The translations under genes were made by a program, and so were the position numbers. The notes beneath the pieces are model-generated. The model was not told where the DNA came from. It worked only from the letters and a program-made list of their open reading frames with translations, and did no database searches. From Rhizobiales bacterium NRL2 (GTDB lineage Bacteria; Pseudomonadota; Alphaproteobacteria; Minwuiales; Minwuiaceae), in assembly GCA_001664005.1 (NCBI GenBank), contig CP016093.1, positions 2,177,001 through 2,241,000 on the forward strand: a stretch of 64,000 nt of DNA. The letters run 5' to 3'. Within the stretch, counting starts at the first letter, position 1; each line of letters starts with the position of its first letter. Below, piece by piece: positions 37,455 to 48,392 of this stretch.

Positions 37455-38192
37455 TCAGGTCACCTCCGCCAGCAGCAGGAACGAGCCCAGCGCCATCACG
37501 CATCCGGCGCCGAGGACCTGAAGCACTCTGCCCACCCTCATGATGGTGGACATGTGGCGGCTCGAGGCGGCGATCAACCAACGTCGCCCCAGGATCGCCA
37601 GGAGCGCGAATGCGCCAACGGTCGCCACCATGCCCAGCGCCATGGCGATCGAGACGAGAACGCCGAACGCGACCGCGCCGGTGCCGCTCGCCGCCACCAT
37701 GATGATGGTCGTCAGCGGACAGGGCGAAAGGCCGGCCAGATAGGGCAGGAATCGTCCCCCGTGCACATGCGCCCGGGCGGGATGCGGGCGGAGGGCCTGA
37801 ATGAGCAGGAACAATCCTACCAGGGCGACGCCCCCATAGCTGATCTGGCGGACGAGCGGAAAATCGGCAGGCCGGAAGCCAAAGGAAATGTCGACGATGG
37901 TCAGGGCCGCCAGTACCAGTACGACGGCGGAACCGACATGAGTTGCGATCAGCTTGAGGCTGCTGGTGAATGCCTGCCGGACGCGGGCGTCGCCGGCCAT
38001 GAAATAGGCCATCAGGATCGATTTGCCGTGGCCAGGGCCGACGGCGTGGACCAGGCCGAAGACGATGGAAAGGAGGAGCACGAGCGCGCCCTGCGTCCAG
38101 TCGTCAGCTGAGGTCGCCTCGCGAAACGACGATGCGAGCGCGCCCTGAATCTCGCGCTGCAGTCGGGACAGTTCCAGGAGGACCGTGTCCAT
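37455..38192 (-). CDS. NicO/RcnA-type nickel/cobalt transporter
   Basis: 245 aa membrane protein. The family signature LVHAVGPGHGKSILMAYF (HxxGPGHG) sits in the second helix, and a second conserved segment GLSPCPLTTIIMVAASGTGA contains the Cys-Pro site. It lacks the long His-rich loop of RcnA but has RPHPARAHVHGG. Its stop TGA is immediately followed by the start of the His-tailed MFS gene, so the two form one operon. Proposed role: export of Ni or Co from the cytoplasm. Confidence 0.85.
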   Translation of the reverse strand: MDTVLLELSRLQREIQGALASSFREATSADDWTQGALVLLLSIVFGLVHAVGPGHGKSILMAYFMAGDARVRQAFTSSLKLIATHVGSAVVLVLAALTIVDISFGFRPADFPLVRQISYGGVALVGLFLLIQALRPHPARAHVHGGRFLPYLAGLSPCPLTTIIMVAASGTGAVAFGVLVSIAMALGMVATVGAFALLAILGRRWLIAASSRHMSTIMRVGRVLQVLGAGCVMALGSFLLLAEVT

Positions 38193-38340
38193 TCATGTGC
38201 CTGACGTCGTGGAACGGGCTGGCTGCGAGCGGTATACGCTCGGACAAAATCGAGTGGAACGCCAGTCCGGTCTTGCAGCATCGCGCGCAGACCAACCGTT
38301 GAATGACCGGGTCGTCGCACGTGGGGGAAGCGCAGGAAAC

Positions 38341-38414
38341 TGGCTGGGGGACTAGGATTCGAACCTAGATTGGCGGAGTCAGAGTCCGCTGTCCTACCAT
38401 TAGACGATCCCCCA
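38341..38414 (-). tRNA. tRNA-Gln (anticodon CUG)
   Basis: 74-nt cloverleaf on the minus strand. The acceptor arms TGGGGGA and TCCCCCA pair, the T-loop GGTTCGAATCC is perfect, and the anticodon stem GCGGA/TCCGC encloses loop CUCUGAC with anticodon CUG (Gln, CAG). The 3' CCA is encoded at 38343-38341. It stands alone between the NicO gene and ppx. No integrase or repeat suggests an attachment site. Confidence 0.95.
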
Positions 38415-38600
38415 GCGGATACGCCCGGCGGGCGCGGGACTATCTATTGGGCCGGCCCGTGGATGTCAACCGGACGTTGGAAGTTCCGGTTGCACCTTAA
38501 CAAGCCACGGCCCGGCTTGCTAATCTGCCCGTTGAACCAGCCCGCCCGGTTCGCGCGGCGCGGGCGCGAACGGACGCCGTAACACAGGAGTGGAGGCAGC

Positions 38601-39587
38601 GTGGTGCACGATCGTCTGCGGCGGCGCAGCTACGCCGCCATCGACCTGGGCACCAACAACTGCCGTCTGCTGATCGCGCGGCCGGATGGCGATGGTTTCC
38701 GGGTGACCGACGCCTATTCGCGGATCGTCCGTCTCGGCGAAGGCGTCGGCGAGAGCCGCCGTCTGGGCGAACCGGCGATGGCGCGCACCATCGAGGCGCT
38801 GAAGGTCTGCGCTGACAAGATCGCCCGCCACCATTGCTGGGATGTGCGCTGCGTCGCCACCGCCGCCTGCCGGAGCGCGGACAACGCCGGCGAGTTCATC
38901 GAGCGGGTCAAGCGGGAGACCGGGCTCAGGCTGGAGATCATCGATGCCGCCGAGGAGGCGGCGCTGGCACTGGCGGGCTGCAAGTCGCTGCTGCTCGGTC
39001 AGTCCGAACCGACGCTGGTCTTCGATATCGGCGGCGGCAGCACCGAACTGGCGCTTGCCGAGCCTTTCGGAGGCGGGGAGCATCATCTGGTACGCTACGC
39101 CTCCTTCCCCATCGGCGTGGTCAATTTCGCCGAGCGCTTCGGCGGCGTGGATGTCGATGACGAAACCTACAGACGCATGGTCGCGGCCTCGGAGGAGGCC
39201 ATCATGGACTTCCAGGTCGAGACCCGGGCGGCCATGGACCGGCCGTTCCGGCTGCTCGGGACCTCCGGCACCGTCACCACGCTGGCCGGCGTGTTCCTCG
39301 ATCTCGTACGCTATGACCGTACGGCGGTGGACGGGCTGACCATGCCGGCGGCGCGGATGACCGAAATCTCCGAACATCTCCGCCGGCTGACCTTGAAGGA
39401 GCGTGCGGCCCATCCCTGTGTGGGCTCGGGTCGCGCCGACCTGGTGGTCGGCGGCTGCGCCATCCTGCAGGCGATCCTCAACCTCTGGCCGGTGCAGGAG
39501 ATCACCGTCGCCGACCGGGGGCTCAGGGAAGGCATCCTCCTGGAACTGATGACCGCCGACGCGCCCCTGCTCGCGGCCGGCGACTAG
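38601..39587 (+). CDS. ppx: Ppx/GppA family exopolyphosphatase
   Basis: 328 aa, GTG start at 38601 (38604 also possible). ASKHA phosphatase fold: YAAIDLGTNNCRLLIARP is the phosphate-1 motif, TAACRSADNAGEFI and LVFDIGGGSTELALAEP follow. It lacks the C-terminal HD domain of E. coli Ppx, so it is the short form common in alphaproteobacteria. It degrades polyphosphate or pppGpp. A ppk2 gene is elsewhere in the window. rlmE starts 9 bp downstream; the two are commonly paired. Confidence 0.9.
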   Translation: MVHDRLRRRSYAAIDLGTNNCRLLIARPDGDGFRVTDAYSRIVRLGEGVGESRRLGEPAMARTIEALKVCADKIARHHCWDVRCVATAACRSADNAGEFIERVKRETGLRLEIIDAAEEAALALAGCKSLLLGQSEPTLVFDIGGGSTELALAEPFGGGEHHLVRYASFPIGVVNFAERFGGVDVDDETYRRMVAASEEAIMDFQVETRAAMDRPFRLLGTSGTVTTLAGVFLDLVRYDRTAVDGLTMPAARMTEISEHLRRLTLKERAAHPCVGSGRADLVVGGCAILQAILNLWPVQEITVADRGLREGILLELMTADAPLLAAGD

Positions 39588-39596
39588 GAGGGACGA

Positions 39597-40298
39597 ATGG
39601 CCAGGAAACCCGGACCGGGCGGCGGCTCCCGTCGGCTGACCGAAAAGGTGAAGACGGCGCGCGGCCGCAAGCTGTCGTCGACCCGTTGGCTGGAGCGGCA
39701 GCTCAACGACCCCTATGTCGCGGAGGCGAAGGCCCAGGGCTGGCGCTCCCGCGCGGCCTTCAAGCTGCTGCAGATCGACGAGAAGTTCGGCCTGTTGCGG
39801 AAGGGCGGACGGATCGTCGATCTGGGCGCCGCGCCGGGCGGCTGGTCGCAGGTCGCTGCCGCGGCAACGGGCGAGGGCGGATATGTTCTGGCCGTCGACA
39901 TCCTGGAGATGGAGCCCATCCCCGGCGTCGAGGTCATGCAGCTCGACTTCACCGAGGCCGATGCCGATGCGAAGGTCCGCGAACGCCTTGGCGGTCCGGC
40001 GGACGTGGTCCTGTCCGACATGGCGCAGCCGGCCACGGGGCACCGCCAGACCGACCATCTGCGCATCATGGCGATGGCGGAGCTGGCGCTCGATTTCGCC
40101 GCGCAGGTGCTGAAGCCCGGAGGGGCGTTTGCGGTCAAGCTGCTTCAGGGCGGTGGCGAGAACGACTTCCTGAACCGGGTCAAGCGCGACTTCCGCCAGG
40201 TTCGTTTCGCCAAGCCCGACGCCAGCCGCAAGGGGTCCGCGGAGAGCTACATGGTGGCCACGGGGTTTCGGGGCGGCGATGACACGGAGCAGCAATAG
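39597..40298 (+). CDS. rlmE: 23S rRNA (uridine-2'-O) methyltransferase RlmE
   Basis: 233 aa, methylates U2552 of 23S rRNA. The FtsJ catalytic tetrad K-D-K-E is visible in SRAAFKLLQIDEKF, VVLSDMAQPATGHR, AFAVKLLQGGGEND and KGSAESYMVATGF. The SAM loop is VDLGAAPGGWSQVAAA. A basic N-terminal tail (ARKPGPGGGSRRLTEKVKT) is typical for alphaproteobacteria. It is in an operon with ppx. Confidence 0.94.
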   Translation: MARKPGPGGGSRRLTEKVKTARGRKLSSTRWLERQLNDPYVAEAKAQGWRSRAAFKLLQIDEKFGLLRKGGRIVDLGAAPGGWSQVAAAATGEGGYVLAVDILEMEPIPGVEVMQLDFTEADADAKVRERLGGPADVVLSDMAQPATGHRQTDHLRIMAMAELALDFAAQVLKPGGAFAVKLLQGGGENDFLNRVKRDFRQVRFAKPDASRKGSAESYMVATGFRGGDDTEQQ

Positions 40299-40413
40299 CG
40301 CCCGCCGAGCGGTCCTGCGCAGGGCGGGAAGCGGACCCGCCGCGGCGGCTCTTGATCCGCCGGCGGCGGGAGAGGAACATCCGCCCCGCTGGAAAGACCG
40401 AGGAGAACCGACC

Positions 40414-42646
<2,233 letters not shown>

Positions 42647-42668
42647 GCCCGTTGTCCGGAATCACTGC

Positions 42669-43958
42669 ATGAGGCCCGAGGCCCGTCTCGGGGCGGCGAT
42701 CGAGATCCTCGACCGGCTGGAAACCGTGCAGAGTTCTCTCGAAGACCTGATGCGCGGATACTTCCGGGAACGGCGTTACGCCGGGTCGGGGGACCGCCGC
42801 GCCATCGGCGCGACCGTCTATGGCGTTCTGCGCCGCCGCGGCGAACTCGACTGGCGTCTGTCGCAGGCGGAATCACGCTGTGACAACAGATTACGGGTCT
42901 TTCTTCTGACGACACTCGAGCGCGACCCGGGTCTCGCCGAGGGCCCGTACGGCCCGGAGGTTCCCGACGAGGCGGAGCGCGGAGCGCTTTCGGCGGCCGT
43001 CCTCTGCGACATGGAGACGGCGCCGGCCTGGGCGCGCCTCAACTATCCGGTCTGGCTGGAAGGGGAGATCGCGGAGAGTCTCGGACCCTCGCATGAAGAC
43101 GAACTGCGTGCGCTCTGCGAAGGCCGGGCGGCGACCGATCTCAGGGCCAACACGCTGAAGACCGACCGCGACCGATTGGCCGGGATGCTGGCCGAGGAGG
43201 GCTTCGCCACGGAACCTGTTGCGCTGGCCTCCCATGCGCTGCGCCTGACATCGGACGGCCGGGCGGACCAGAGCAGGGCGTTCGGGCAGGGACTGTTCGA
43301 GATTCAGGACGCCGGCAGTCAGTTCGTCGCCCAACTGGTCGGCGCGCGGCAGGGCCAGTGGATCGCGGACATCTGCGCCGGCGCCGGCGGCAAGGCCCTG
43401 GCCATGGCCGCCGACATGGACAACCGCGGACAGATCTTCGCCGTCGATGTCGATGCGGGGCGGCTGAGGCGTCTGGGCGCGCGGGCCGAACGCGCCGGCG
43501 TACGCAACATACAGACGCGTCGTCAGCCGGCGGAGGCGGGCTGGCCCGACGACTGGCGGGGCCGCATGGACGCCGTGCTGGTGGACGCGCCCTGTTCCGG
43601 CAGCGGCACCTGGCGGCGTCAGCCGGAACTGCGCTGGCGCATGACGGCGGAGGGGTTGGCGCGCAACGCCGTTCGTCAGGGCGCGATGCTCGACGCGGCG
43701 GCCGAGCTGGTGAAGCCGAGCGGCCGGCTGGTCTACATCACGTGTTCGTTCCTGGCCGCCGAGAATGAGAAGCCTGTCACAGATTTCCTTGCCCGCCGGA
43801 CCGAGTTTTCCCTCACGCCTTGGCGGGAAGCCGCCACGGCGGCTGGATTGACGGACCTGCCGGACGCGGGCGGAACGGAAGACTTTCTCCGCCTGACGCC
43901 GCTGAAGCAAGGGGTCGACGGCTTTTTTGCCGCTGTAATGACCCGGGTATTCAGCTAA
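42669..43958 (+). CDS. RsmB/NOP-type rRNA cytosine-C5 methyltransferase
   Basis: 429 aa from ATG 42669. An N-terminal NusB-like helical region (residues 1-150) is followed by the Rossmann methyltransferase domain: SAM motif IADICAGAGGKALAMAADM, catalytic motif LVDAPCSGSGTWRRQPE with one Cys and VYITCSFLAAENEKPV with the second Cys. Together these define m5C enzymes of the RsmB/NSUN group. The target base cannot be named from sequence. It starts 22 bp after guaB. Confidence 0.9.
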   Translation: MRPEARLGAAIEILDRLETVQSSLEDLMRGYFRERRYAGSGDRRAIGATVYGVLRRRGELDWRLSQAESRCDNRLRVFLLTTLERDPGLAEGPYGPEVPDEAERGALSAAVLCDMETAPAWARLNYPVWLEGEIAESLGPSHEDELRALCEGRAATDLRANTLKTDRDRLAGMLAEEGFATEPVALASHALRLTSDGRADQSRAFGQGLFEIQDAGSQFVAQLVGARQGQWIADICAGAGGKALAMAADMDNRGQIFAVDVDAGRLRRLGARAERAGVRNIQTRRQPAEAGWPDDWRGRMDAVLVDAPCSGSGTWRRQPELRWRMTAEGLARNAVRQGAMLDAAAELVKPSGRLVYITCSFLAAENEKPVTDFLARRTEFSLTPWREAATAAGLTDLPDAGGTEDFLRLTPLKQGVDGFFAAVMTRVFS

Positions 43959-44006
43959 GGTTCAGCAGGCTCGGCGACGCTAGAGAGACAGATCAGGAGT
44001 TTCGGA

Positions 44007-44507
44007 ATGTTGCATCAGATTCGTGGCCTGGCCGCGGCCCTCGCGGTGGCTTCGGTGGCCTTCGCGCCGCTGGCGGCGGGCGCCATGGGCTCGAGTTCGG
44101 ACGATTCGTCCAGTTCGTCGAAGCCGGAGAAGAGCGTGATCAAGGAGCCGGGCTTCTATGAGCGCGGCGTCGCCGCCGTGGAGGCGCAGGACTGGAGCAA
44201 CGCCATCGTCTACATGGGCAAGGCGATCAACGCCGATCCCGACAACGCCGACGCCTACAACTACCTGGGTTATGCCCGCCGGAAGTCGGGCGACTACCAG
44301 GGGGCGCTGGACGCCTACAAGGTGGCGCTGGACCTGAACCCCGAGCACAAGGGCGCCCACGAGTATATCGGCCAGGCGCATCTGGAGATGGGCAATGTCG
44401 CCGAGGCGGAGAAGCACCTGGCGGCGCTCGATTCGATCTGCACCTTCGGCTGCGCCGAATACACCTCGCTCAAGGACGCGGTTTCCCGCGCCAAGGGCTC
44501 GAGCTGA
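44007..44507 (+). CDS. Exported TPR protein
   Basis: 166 aa. Signal peptide AAALAVASVAFAPLAAGAMG, then a Ser/Asp-rich linker (SSSDDSSSSSKPEKS) and two to three TPR repeats (GVAAVEAQDWSNAIVYMGKA; YNYLGYARRKSGDYQGALDA; HEYIGQAHLEMGNVAEAEKH). Two Cys near the C-terminus (DSICTFGCAEY) could form a disulfide. It sits between the rRNA methyltransferase and guaA. A scaffold role in the periplasm is likely; partners are unknown. Confidence 0.85.
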   Translation: MLHQIRGLAAALAVASVAFAPLAAGAMGSSSDDSSSSSKPEKSVIKEPGFYERGVAAVEAQDWSNAIVYMGKAINADPDNADAYNYLGYARRKSGDYQGALDAYKVALDLNPEHKGAHEYIGQAHLEMGNVAEAEKHLAALDSICTFGCAEYTSLKDAVSRAKGSS

Positions 44508-44580
44508 GGCGGTAGTCCGCCTGCTGGACAAGTCATGGCCGCCCCGCTAGACGGGGGCTTTCCTCCACGGGCGGGCGGCC

Positions 44581-46128
44581 ATGACCGACAGCATTCTGAT
44601 CGTCGACTTCGGATCGCAGGTGACGCAGCTCATCGCGCGCCGCATCCGGGAAGCTGGCGTCTACAGCGAAATCGTTCCCTTCGACCGCTCGCCCGAGGCG
44701 CTGGAGCGCATGGGGCCGAAGGGGGTGATCCTTTCCGGCGGGCCGGCCAGCGTCACCTTCGAGGAAACGCCGCGCGTGCCGCCGGCGATCCTGGAATCGG
44801 GGCTGCCGCTGCTCGGCATCTGCTACGGTCAGCAGACCATGACCGCGCAGCTCGGCGGCAAGGTCGACCCCAGCGATCACAAGGAATTCGGCCGCGCCCG
44901 GCTTGAGGTCGTCGACGGCTGCGACCTGTTCGATGGCGTCTGGTCGGCGGGCAACAGCTATCAGGTCTGGATGAGCCACGGCGATTCGGTCAGCGCCCTG
45001 CCGCAGGGATTCCGCGTGGTCGGCCGCTCCGCCAATGCGCCCTTTGCCGCCATCGCCGACGATGAGAGCCGCCGCTATGGCGTCCAGTTCCACCCCGAAG
45101 TCATGCACACGCCTGACGGGGCGGCGCTGCTGCGCAATTTCTGCGCCCGCGTCTGCGGCTGCGTCGGCGACTGGACCATGGCCGCCTTCCGCGAGACCGA
45201 GATCCGGCGCATCCGCGAACAGGTCGGCCAGGGGCGGGTGATCTGCGGCCTGTCGGGGGGCGTCGATTCGGCGGTCACCGCGGTTCTGGTGCATGAGGCA
45301 GTGGGCGAACAGCTCACCTGCGTCTTCGTCGACACCGGCCTGATGCGCCAGGGCGAGGCCGAGGAGGTCGTCGGCCTGTTCCGCGACCACTACAACATCC
45401 CGCTGGTCCACGTGGAGGCGGAAGAGCAGTTCATGACCGCGCTGGCCGGCGTCACCGACCCGGAACAGAAGCGCAAAGCCATCGGCAAGCTGTTCATCGA
45501 CGTCTTCGAGGCCGAGGCGAAAAAGGTCGGCGGCGCCGACTTCCTGGCCCAGGGCACGCTCTATCCGGACGTGATCGAGAGCGTCTCCTTCTCCGGCGGC
45601 CCCAGCGTCACCATCAAGTCCCACCACAATGTCGGCGGCCTGCCCGAGCGCATGAACATGAAGCTGGTGGAGCCGCTGCGCGAGCTGTTCAAGGACGAGG
45701 TCCGCCGCCTGGGCCGCGAACTCGGCCTGCCGGAAGGCTTCGTGGGCCGTCATCCCTTTCCGGGGCCGGGGCTCGCCATCCGCATTCCCGGCGAAGTCAG
45801 CAAGGACCGCGCGGACACGCTGCGCAAGGCGGACGCGATCTATCTCGACGAGATCCGCAAGGCCGGCTTCTACGACGAGATCTGGCAGGCCTTCGCCGTG
45901 CTGCTCCCGGTGCAGACGGTGGGCGTGATGGGCGACGAGCGCACTTACGATCACGTGCTGGCGCTCCGCGCGGTGACGTCCACCGACGGCATGACCGCAG
46001 ACTTCTTCCAGTTTCCCCACGATTTCCTGGCGCAGACGGCGACGCGGATCATCAACGAGGTGCGCGGCGTCAACCGCGTCGTCTACGACGTGACCTCGAA
46101 ACCGCCCGGCACCATCGAGTGGGAATAG
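44581..46128 (+). CDS. guaA: GMP synthase (glutamine-hydrolysing)
   Basis: 515 aa. N-terminal class I glutamine amidotransferase with nucleophile Cys in [15 protein letters not shown] and His in [11 protein letters not shown]. The ATP-pyrophosphatase domain has the P-loop [12 protein letters not shown]. The C-terminal dimerisation domain ends [17 protein letters not shown]. It converts XMP to GMP. Length and motifs are complete. The start is preceded by a GGGCGG stretch rather than a strong Shine-Dalgarno, but the family N-terminus fits. Confidence 0.97.
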   Translation: MTDSILIVDFGSQVTQLIARRIREAGVYSEIVPFDRSPEALERMGPKGVILSGGPASVTFEETPRVPPAILESGLPLLGICYGQQTMTAQLGGKVDPSDHKEFGRARLEVVDGCDLFDGVWSAGNSYQVWMSHGDSVSALPQGFRVVGRSANAPFAAIADDESRRYGVQFHPEVMHTPDGAALLRNFCARVCGCVGDWTMAAFRETEIRRIREQVGQGRVICGLSGGVDSAVTAVLVHEAVGEQLTCVFVDTGLMRQGEAEEVVGLFRDHYNIPLVHVEAEEQFMTALAGVTDPEQKRKAIGKLFIDVFEAEAKKVGGADFLAQGTLYPDVIESVSFSGGPSVTIKSHHNVGGLPERMNMKLVEPLRELFKDEVRRLGRELGLPEGFVGRHPFPGPGLAIRIPGEVSKDRADTLRKADAIYLDEIRKAGFYDEIWQAFAVLLPVQTVGVMGDERTYDHVLALRAVTSTDGMTADFFQFPHDFLAQTATRIINEVRGVNRVVYDVTSKPPGTIEWE

Positions 46129-46215
46129 CGCCCCGTCCAGTGTCCTCTGGCCCGTTTACTGCATCTTCACGAATGGCTGGTGCGATTGGCATCGCCCCGA
46201 TCAGGAGATGAGACG

Positions 46216-46605
46216 ATGACGGCACTGAAGGCCGCGATTGGCGAACTGGACGAATTCACCGACGAGGAACGCTGGCAGGCCGAGGATCTGGTCCGCCGCT
46301 TCGGGCCGGAGGCGGAGAACATCACCACGGCGCAGATGATCGAGGCGCTGGAGAGCGGCGAGATCGAGCGCATCGTCTCGCGCGTGCGGATGCGCCGCTG
46401 CGTGCGCAAGCTCTCCCAGAAGGAGCCCTACATGCGGCGCCTGACCGACAAGATTGCGGCCGCGGTGGAGCAGGCGCTGGAGCAGGGGCGAGTGTCTCTG
46501 GCGCAGCGCCTTCGTCCGGCCTTTTCCGCGGCGCGCGAAGCCGAGATCCGTCATCAGGAAGATCGCCGGGCGGCGCAGGAAAACGCGGAACTGGTTCAGT
46601 TGTAG
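46216..46605 (+). CDS. Hypothetical soluble helical protein
   Basis: 129 aa from ATG 46216 with AGGAG ten bases upstream. It is rich in Glu/Arg and predicted helical, with no membrane or signal segment (TDEERWQAEDLVRRFGPEAE; EQALEQGRVSLAQRLRPAFS). No family was recognised. It begins 87 bp after guaA; its 3' end overlaps the end of the convergent membrane-protein gene by 10 bp. Confidence 0.7.
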   Translation: MTALKAAIGELDEFTDEERWQAEDLVRRFGPEAENITTAQMIEALESGEIERIVSRVRMRRCVRKLSQKEPYMRRLTDKIAAAVEQALEQGRVSLAQRLRPAFSAAREAEIRHQEDRRAAQENAELVQL

Positions 46606-46772
46606 AGCAGCCGGTAGGCGATCGCCGCGGCTGCCGTCAGGCCCATCCACAGCGCCACGTGCCGCAGCGCCGTCCGCATGTCGGGCCGCATGCGCACGAA
46701 GGCCGGCACCACCAGGATCAGCACCGCCAGCAGGAACACCACGCGGGCTATGATGTAGCCTTCCTCGCTCAT
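46596..46772 (-). CDS. Small membrane protein, two helices
   Basis: 58 aa from ATG 46772, with a near-perfect GGAGG Shine-Dalgarno just upstream. Two hydrophobic helices, YIIARVVFLLAVLILVVPAF and ALWMGLTAAAAIAYRLLY, are separated by a basic loop (RMRPDMRTALRH). No family was recognised. It is convergent with the preceding gene. The strong ribosome binding site and the composition support expression. Confidence 0.7.
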   Translation of the reverse strand: MSEEGYIIARVVFLLAVLILVVPAFVRMRPDMRTALRHVALWMGLTAAAAIAYRLLYN

Positions 46773-46848
46773 TTTTCCTCCATAGCACGTTCGCAGTCCG
46801 TTCGCGACTCGGCTAGATTGGTCCCCTTGCAGCCGAAGGAGACCGGGA

Positions 46849-48237
46849 ATGGACATGGCCGGAATCGGACCCGTGGCGGCGGTCGCCCTGGCCGCCGCGG
46901 TTCTCGTGGCGGTCGCGGCCTATCTCGCCGTGCGCCGGGCCGCCTCGGGAAACGGTGACGCCGCGGCCGAACGCGACGCCCGCGTTGCCGCCGAGGGGCA
47001 GGCCGCGCGCCTGGAGGAGGCGGTGCGCCGTCTCGAAGCCGACGAGCGGGAGGCCCGCGAGGCGACGGCGAAGCTGGAGGCGCGGCTGGAGGCGGAGCGG
47101 AACCGGGCGGGCACGCTGGAGCGCGACCTCGCCACGCTCCGGGTCGAACGGCAGAAGGACGCCGAACGCGCCGAGCAGCAGATCACGGAACTCAAGGACG
47201 CCCGGGAGGCGATGACGAAGGAGTTCCGCCTGCTGGCCGAGGAGGTGATGGCGAAACACGGCCAGACCTTCCGCCAGCAGAACCGCGAGCAGATCGAGGG
47301 CCTGCTGAACCCGCTGCGCCAGAAGATCGTCGAGTTCCAGCAGGGCATGACCCACGCCCAGCAGGAGGCGGCGACGGGCCGCGCGACGCTGGCCGAGCAG
47401 ATCCGCATGCTGAGCGAGCGCAGCGGGGAGATGACCCGGGAAACTCTGAACCTCACCCGGGCGCTCAAGGGCCGTACTCAGACCCAGGGCGCCTGGGGCG
47501 AGATGATCCTCTCCACCATCCTGGAGAAATCCGGTCTGCGCGAGGGCGAGGAGTACGCGACCCAGCAGAGCGAGACGATGGAAGACGGACGCCGGCTCCG
47601 TCCCGACGTCGTGGTCAACCTGCCCAACGATCACAAGATCATCGTGGATTCAAAGGTTTCCCTCGTCGCCTTCGAGGAATTCGTCAACGCGGAGGACGAA
47701 GCCGGCCGCGCCGCCGGGCTGAAGCGGCACGTCGATTCGCTGCGTGGCCATATCCGGGATCTGTCGTCGAAGGACTACAGCCGCATCGCCGGCGTGACCC
47801 CCGACTACGTCATCATGTTCGTGCCGATCGAGGGCGCCTTCGCCGCGGCGCTGGAAACGGCGCCGGACCTGACCGGCTTCGCCATCGGCCAGAACATCAC
47901 AATCGCCACGCCGACCACGCTGATCACCCTGCTGCGTACGGTGGCGAACCTCTGGCAGGTGGAGCGCCAGCAGAAGAACGCCGAGGAGATCGCCAGCCGC
48001 GCGGGCCTGCTCTACGACAAGTTCGAGGGCTTCGTCTCCGACATGTCGCGGATCCGCAAGGGTCTGGATTCCGCGACCCAGGCTCACGATCAGGCGATGG
48101 GCAAGCTCTCGACCGGCCGGGGCAATCTGGTCAACCAGGCCGAATCGCTGCGCCAGCTCGGCGCGAAGACCAAGAAGCGCCTGCCGGACGAACTGATCGA
48201 GGACGCCATCGCCCCGGAACTGCTGGAGCAGGACTGA
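46849..48237 (+). CDS. rmuC: DNA recombination protein RmuC
   Basis: 462 aa. An N-terminal membrane anchor (VAAVALAAAVLVAVAAYLAV) is followed by a long coiled coil (about 35-160, rich in AEA/EARL heptads) and the RmuC nuclease-like core: ALKGRTQTQGAWGEMILSTI, VNLPNDHKIIVDSKVSLVAF and IMFVPIEGAFAAAL. RmuC limits inversions and acts on DNA at repeats, and has been linked to defence against invading DNA. Length fits the family. Confidence 0.93.
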   Translation: MDMAGIGPVAAVALAAAVLVAVAAYLAVRRAASGNGDAAAERDARVAAEGQAARLEEAVRRLEADEREAREATAKLEARLEAERNRAGTLERDLATLRVERQKDAERAEQQITELKDAREAMTKEFRLLAEEVMAKHGQTFRQQNREQIEGLLNPLRQKIVEFQQGMTHAQQEAATGRATLAEQIRMLSERSGEMTRETLNLTRALKGRTQTQGAWGEMILSTILEKSGLREGEEYATQQSETMEDGRRLRPDVVVNLPNDHKIIVDSKVSLVAFEEFVNAEDEAGRAAGLKRHVDSLRGHIRDLSSKDYSRIAGVTPDYVIMFVPIEGAFAAALETAPDLTGFAIGQNITIATPTTLITLLRTVANLWQVERQQKNAEEIASRAGLLYDKFEGFVSDMSRIRKGLDSATQAHDQAMGKLSTGRGNLVNQAESLRQLGAKTKKRLPDELIEDAIAPELLEQD

Positions 48238-48250
48238 GAAAAATTTGTGG

Positions 48251-48356
48251 TGTCATGCCCGCTCCCGCAGGGACGCGGGCATCGGTTGGCGATTGCCACG
48301 AGGCATTGCCGGCGTCCCGATCCCCGCGCGCCGCTTCGCGCCGACGGGGATGACAT
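48251..48356. repeat. REP-like palindromic intergenic element
   Basis: Between the convergent rmuC and dehydrogenase genes. Ends are an imperfect inverted repeat, TGTCATGCCCGC on the left and GGGGATGACAT on the right. Inside are two smaller GC-rich hairpins, one around CCCGCTCCCGC/GCGGG (48258-48280) and one around GATCCCCGCGCG/CGCCGACGGGGATG. Sequences of this kind recur in alphaproteobacterial genomes as intergenic palindromes and can act as bidirectional terminators. No second copy is in the window. Confidence 0.6.
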
Positions 48357-48392
48357 CTCTGGCTGCCCACCTTGCAATGCGTCCATGCGGGC

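Noticed and set aside
38193-38340. NiCo or cobalamin riboswitch upstream of the NicO-MFS operon
   Set aside because: No conserved four-way junction or B12-box sequence could be recognised in the 148 bp before the start.
38341-38414. CGGTTCGAA-like match to the array element
   Set aside because: It is the T-loop of the tRNA-Gln gene, a universal sequence, and not an additional regulatory copy.
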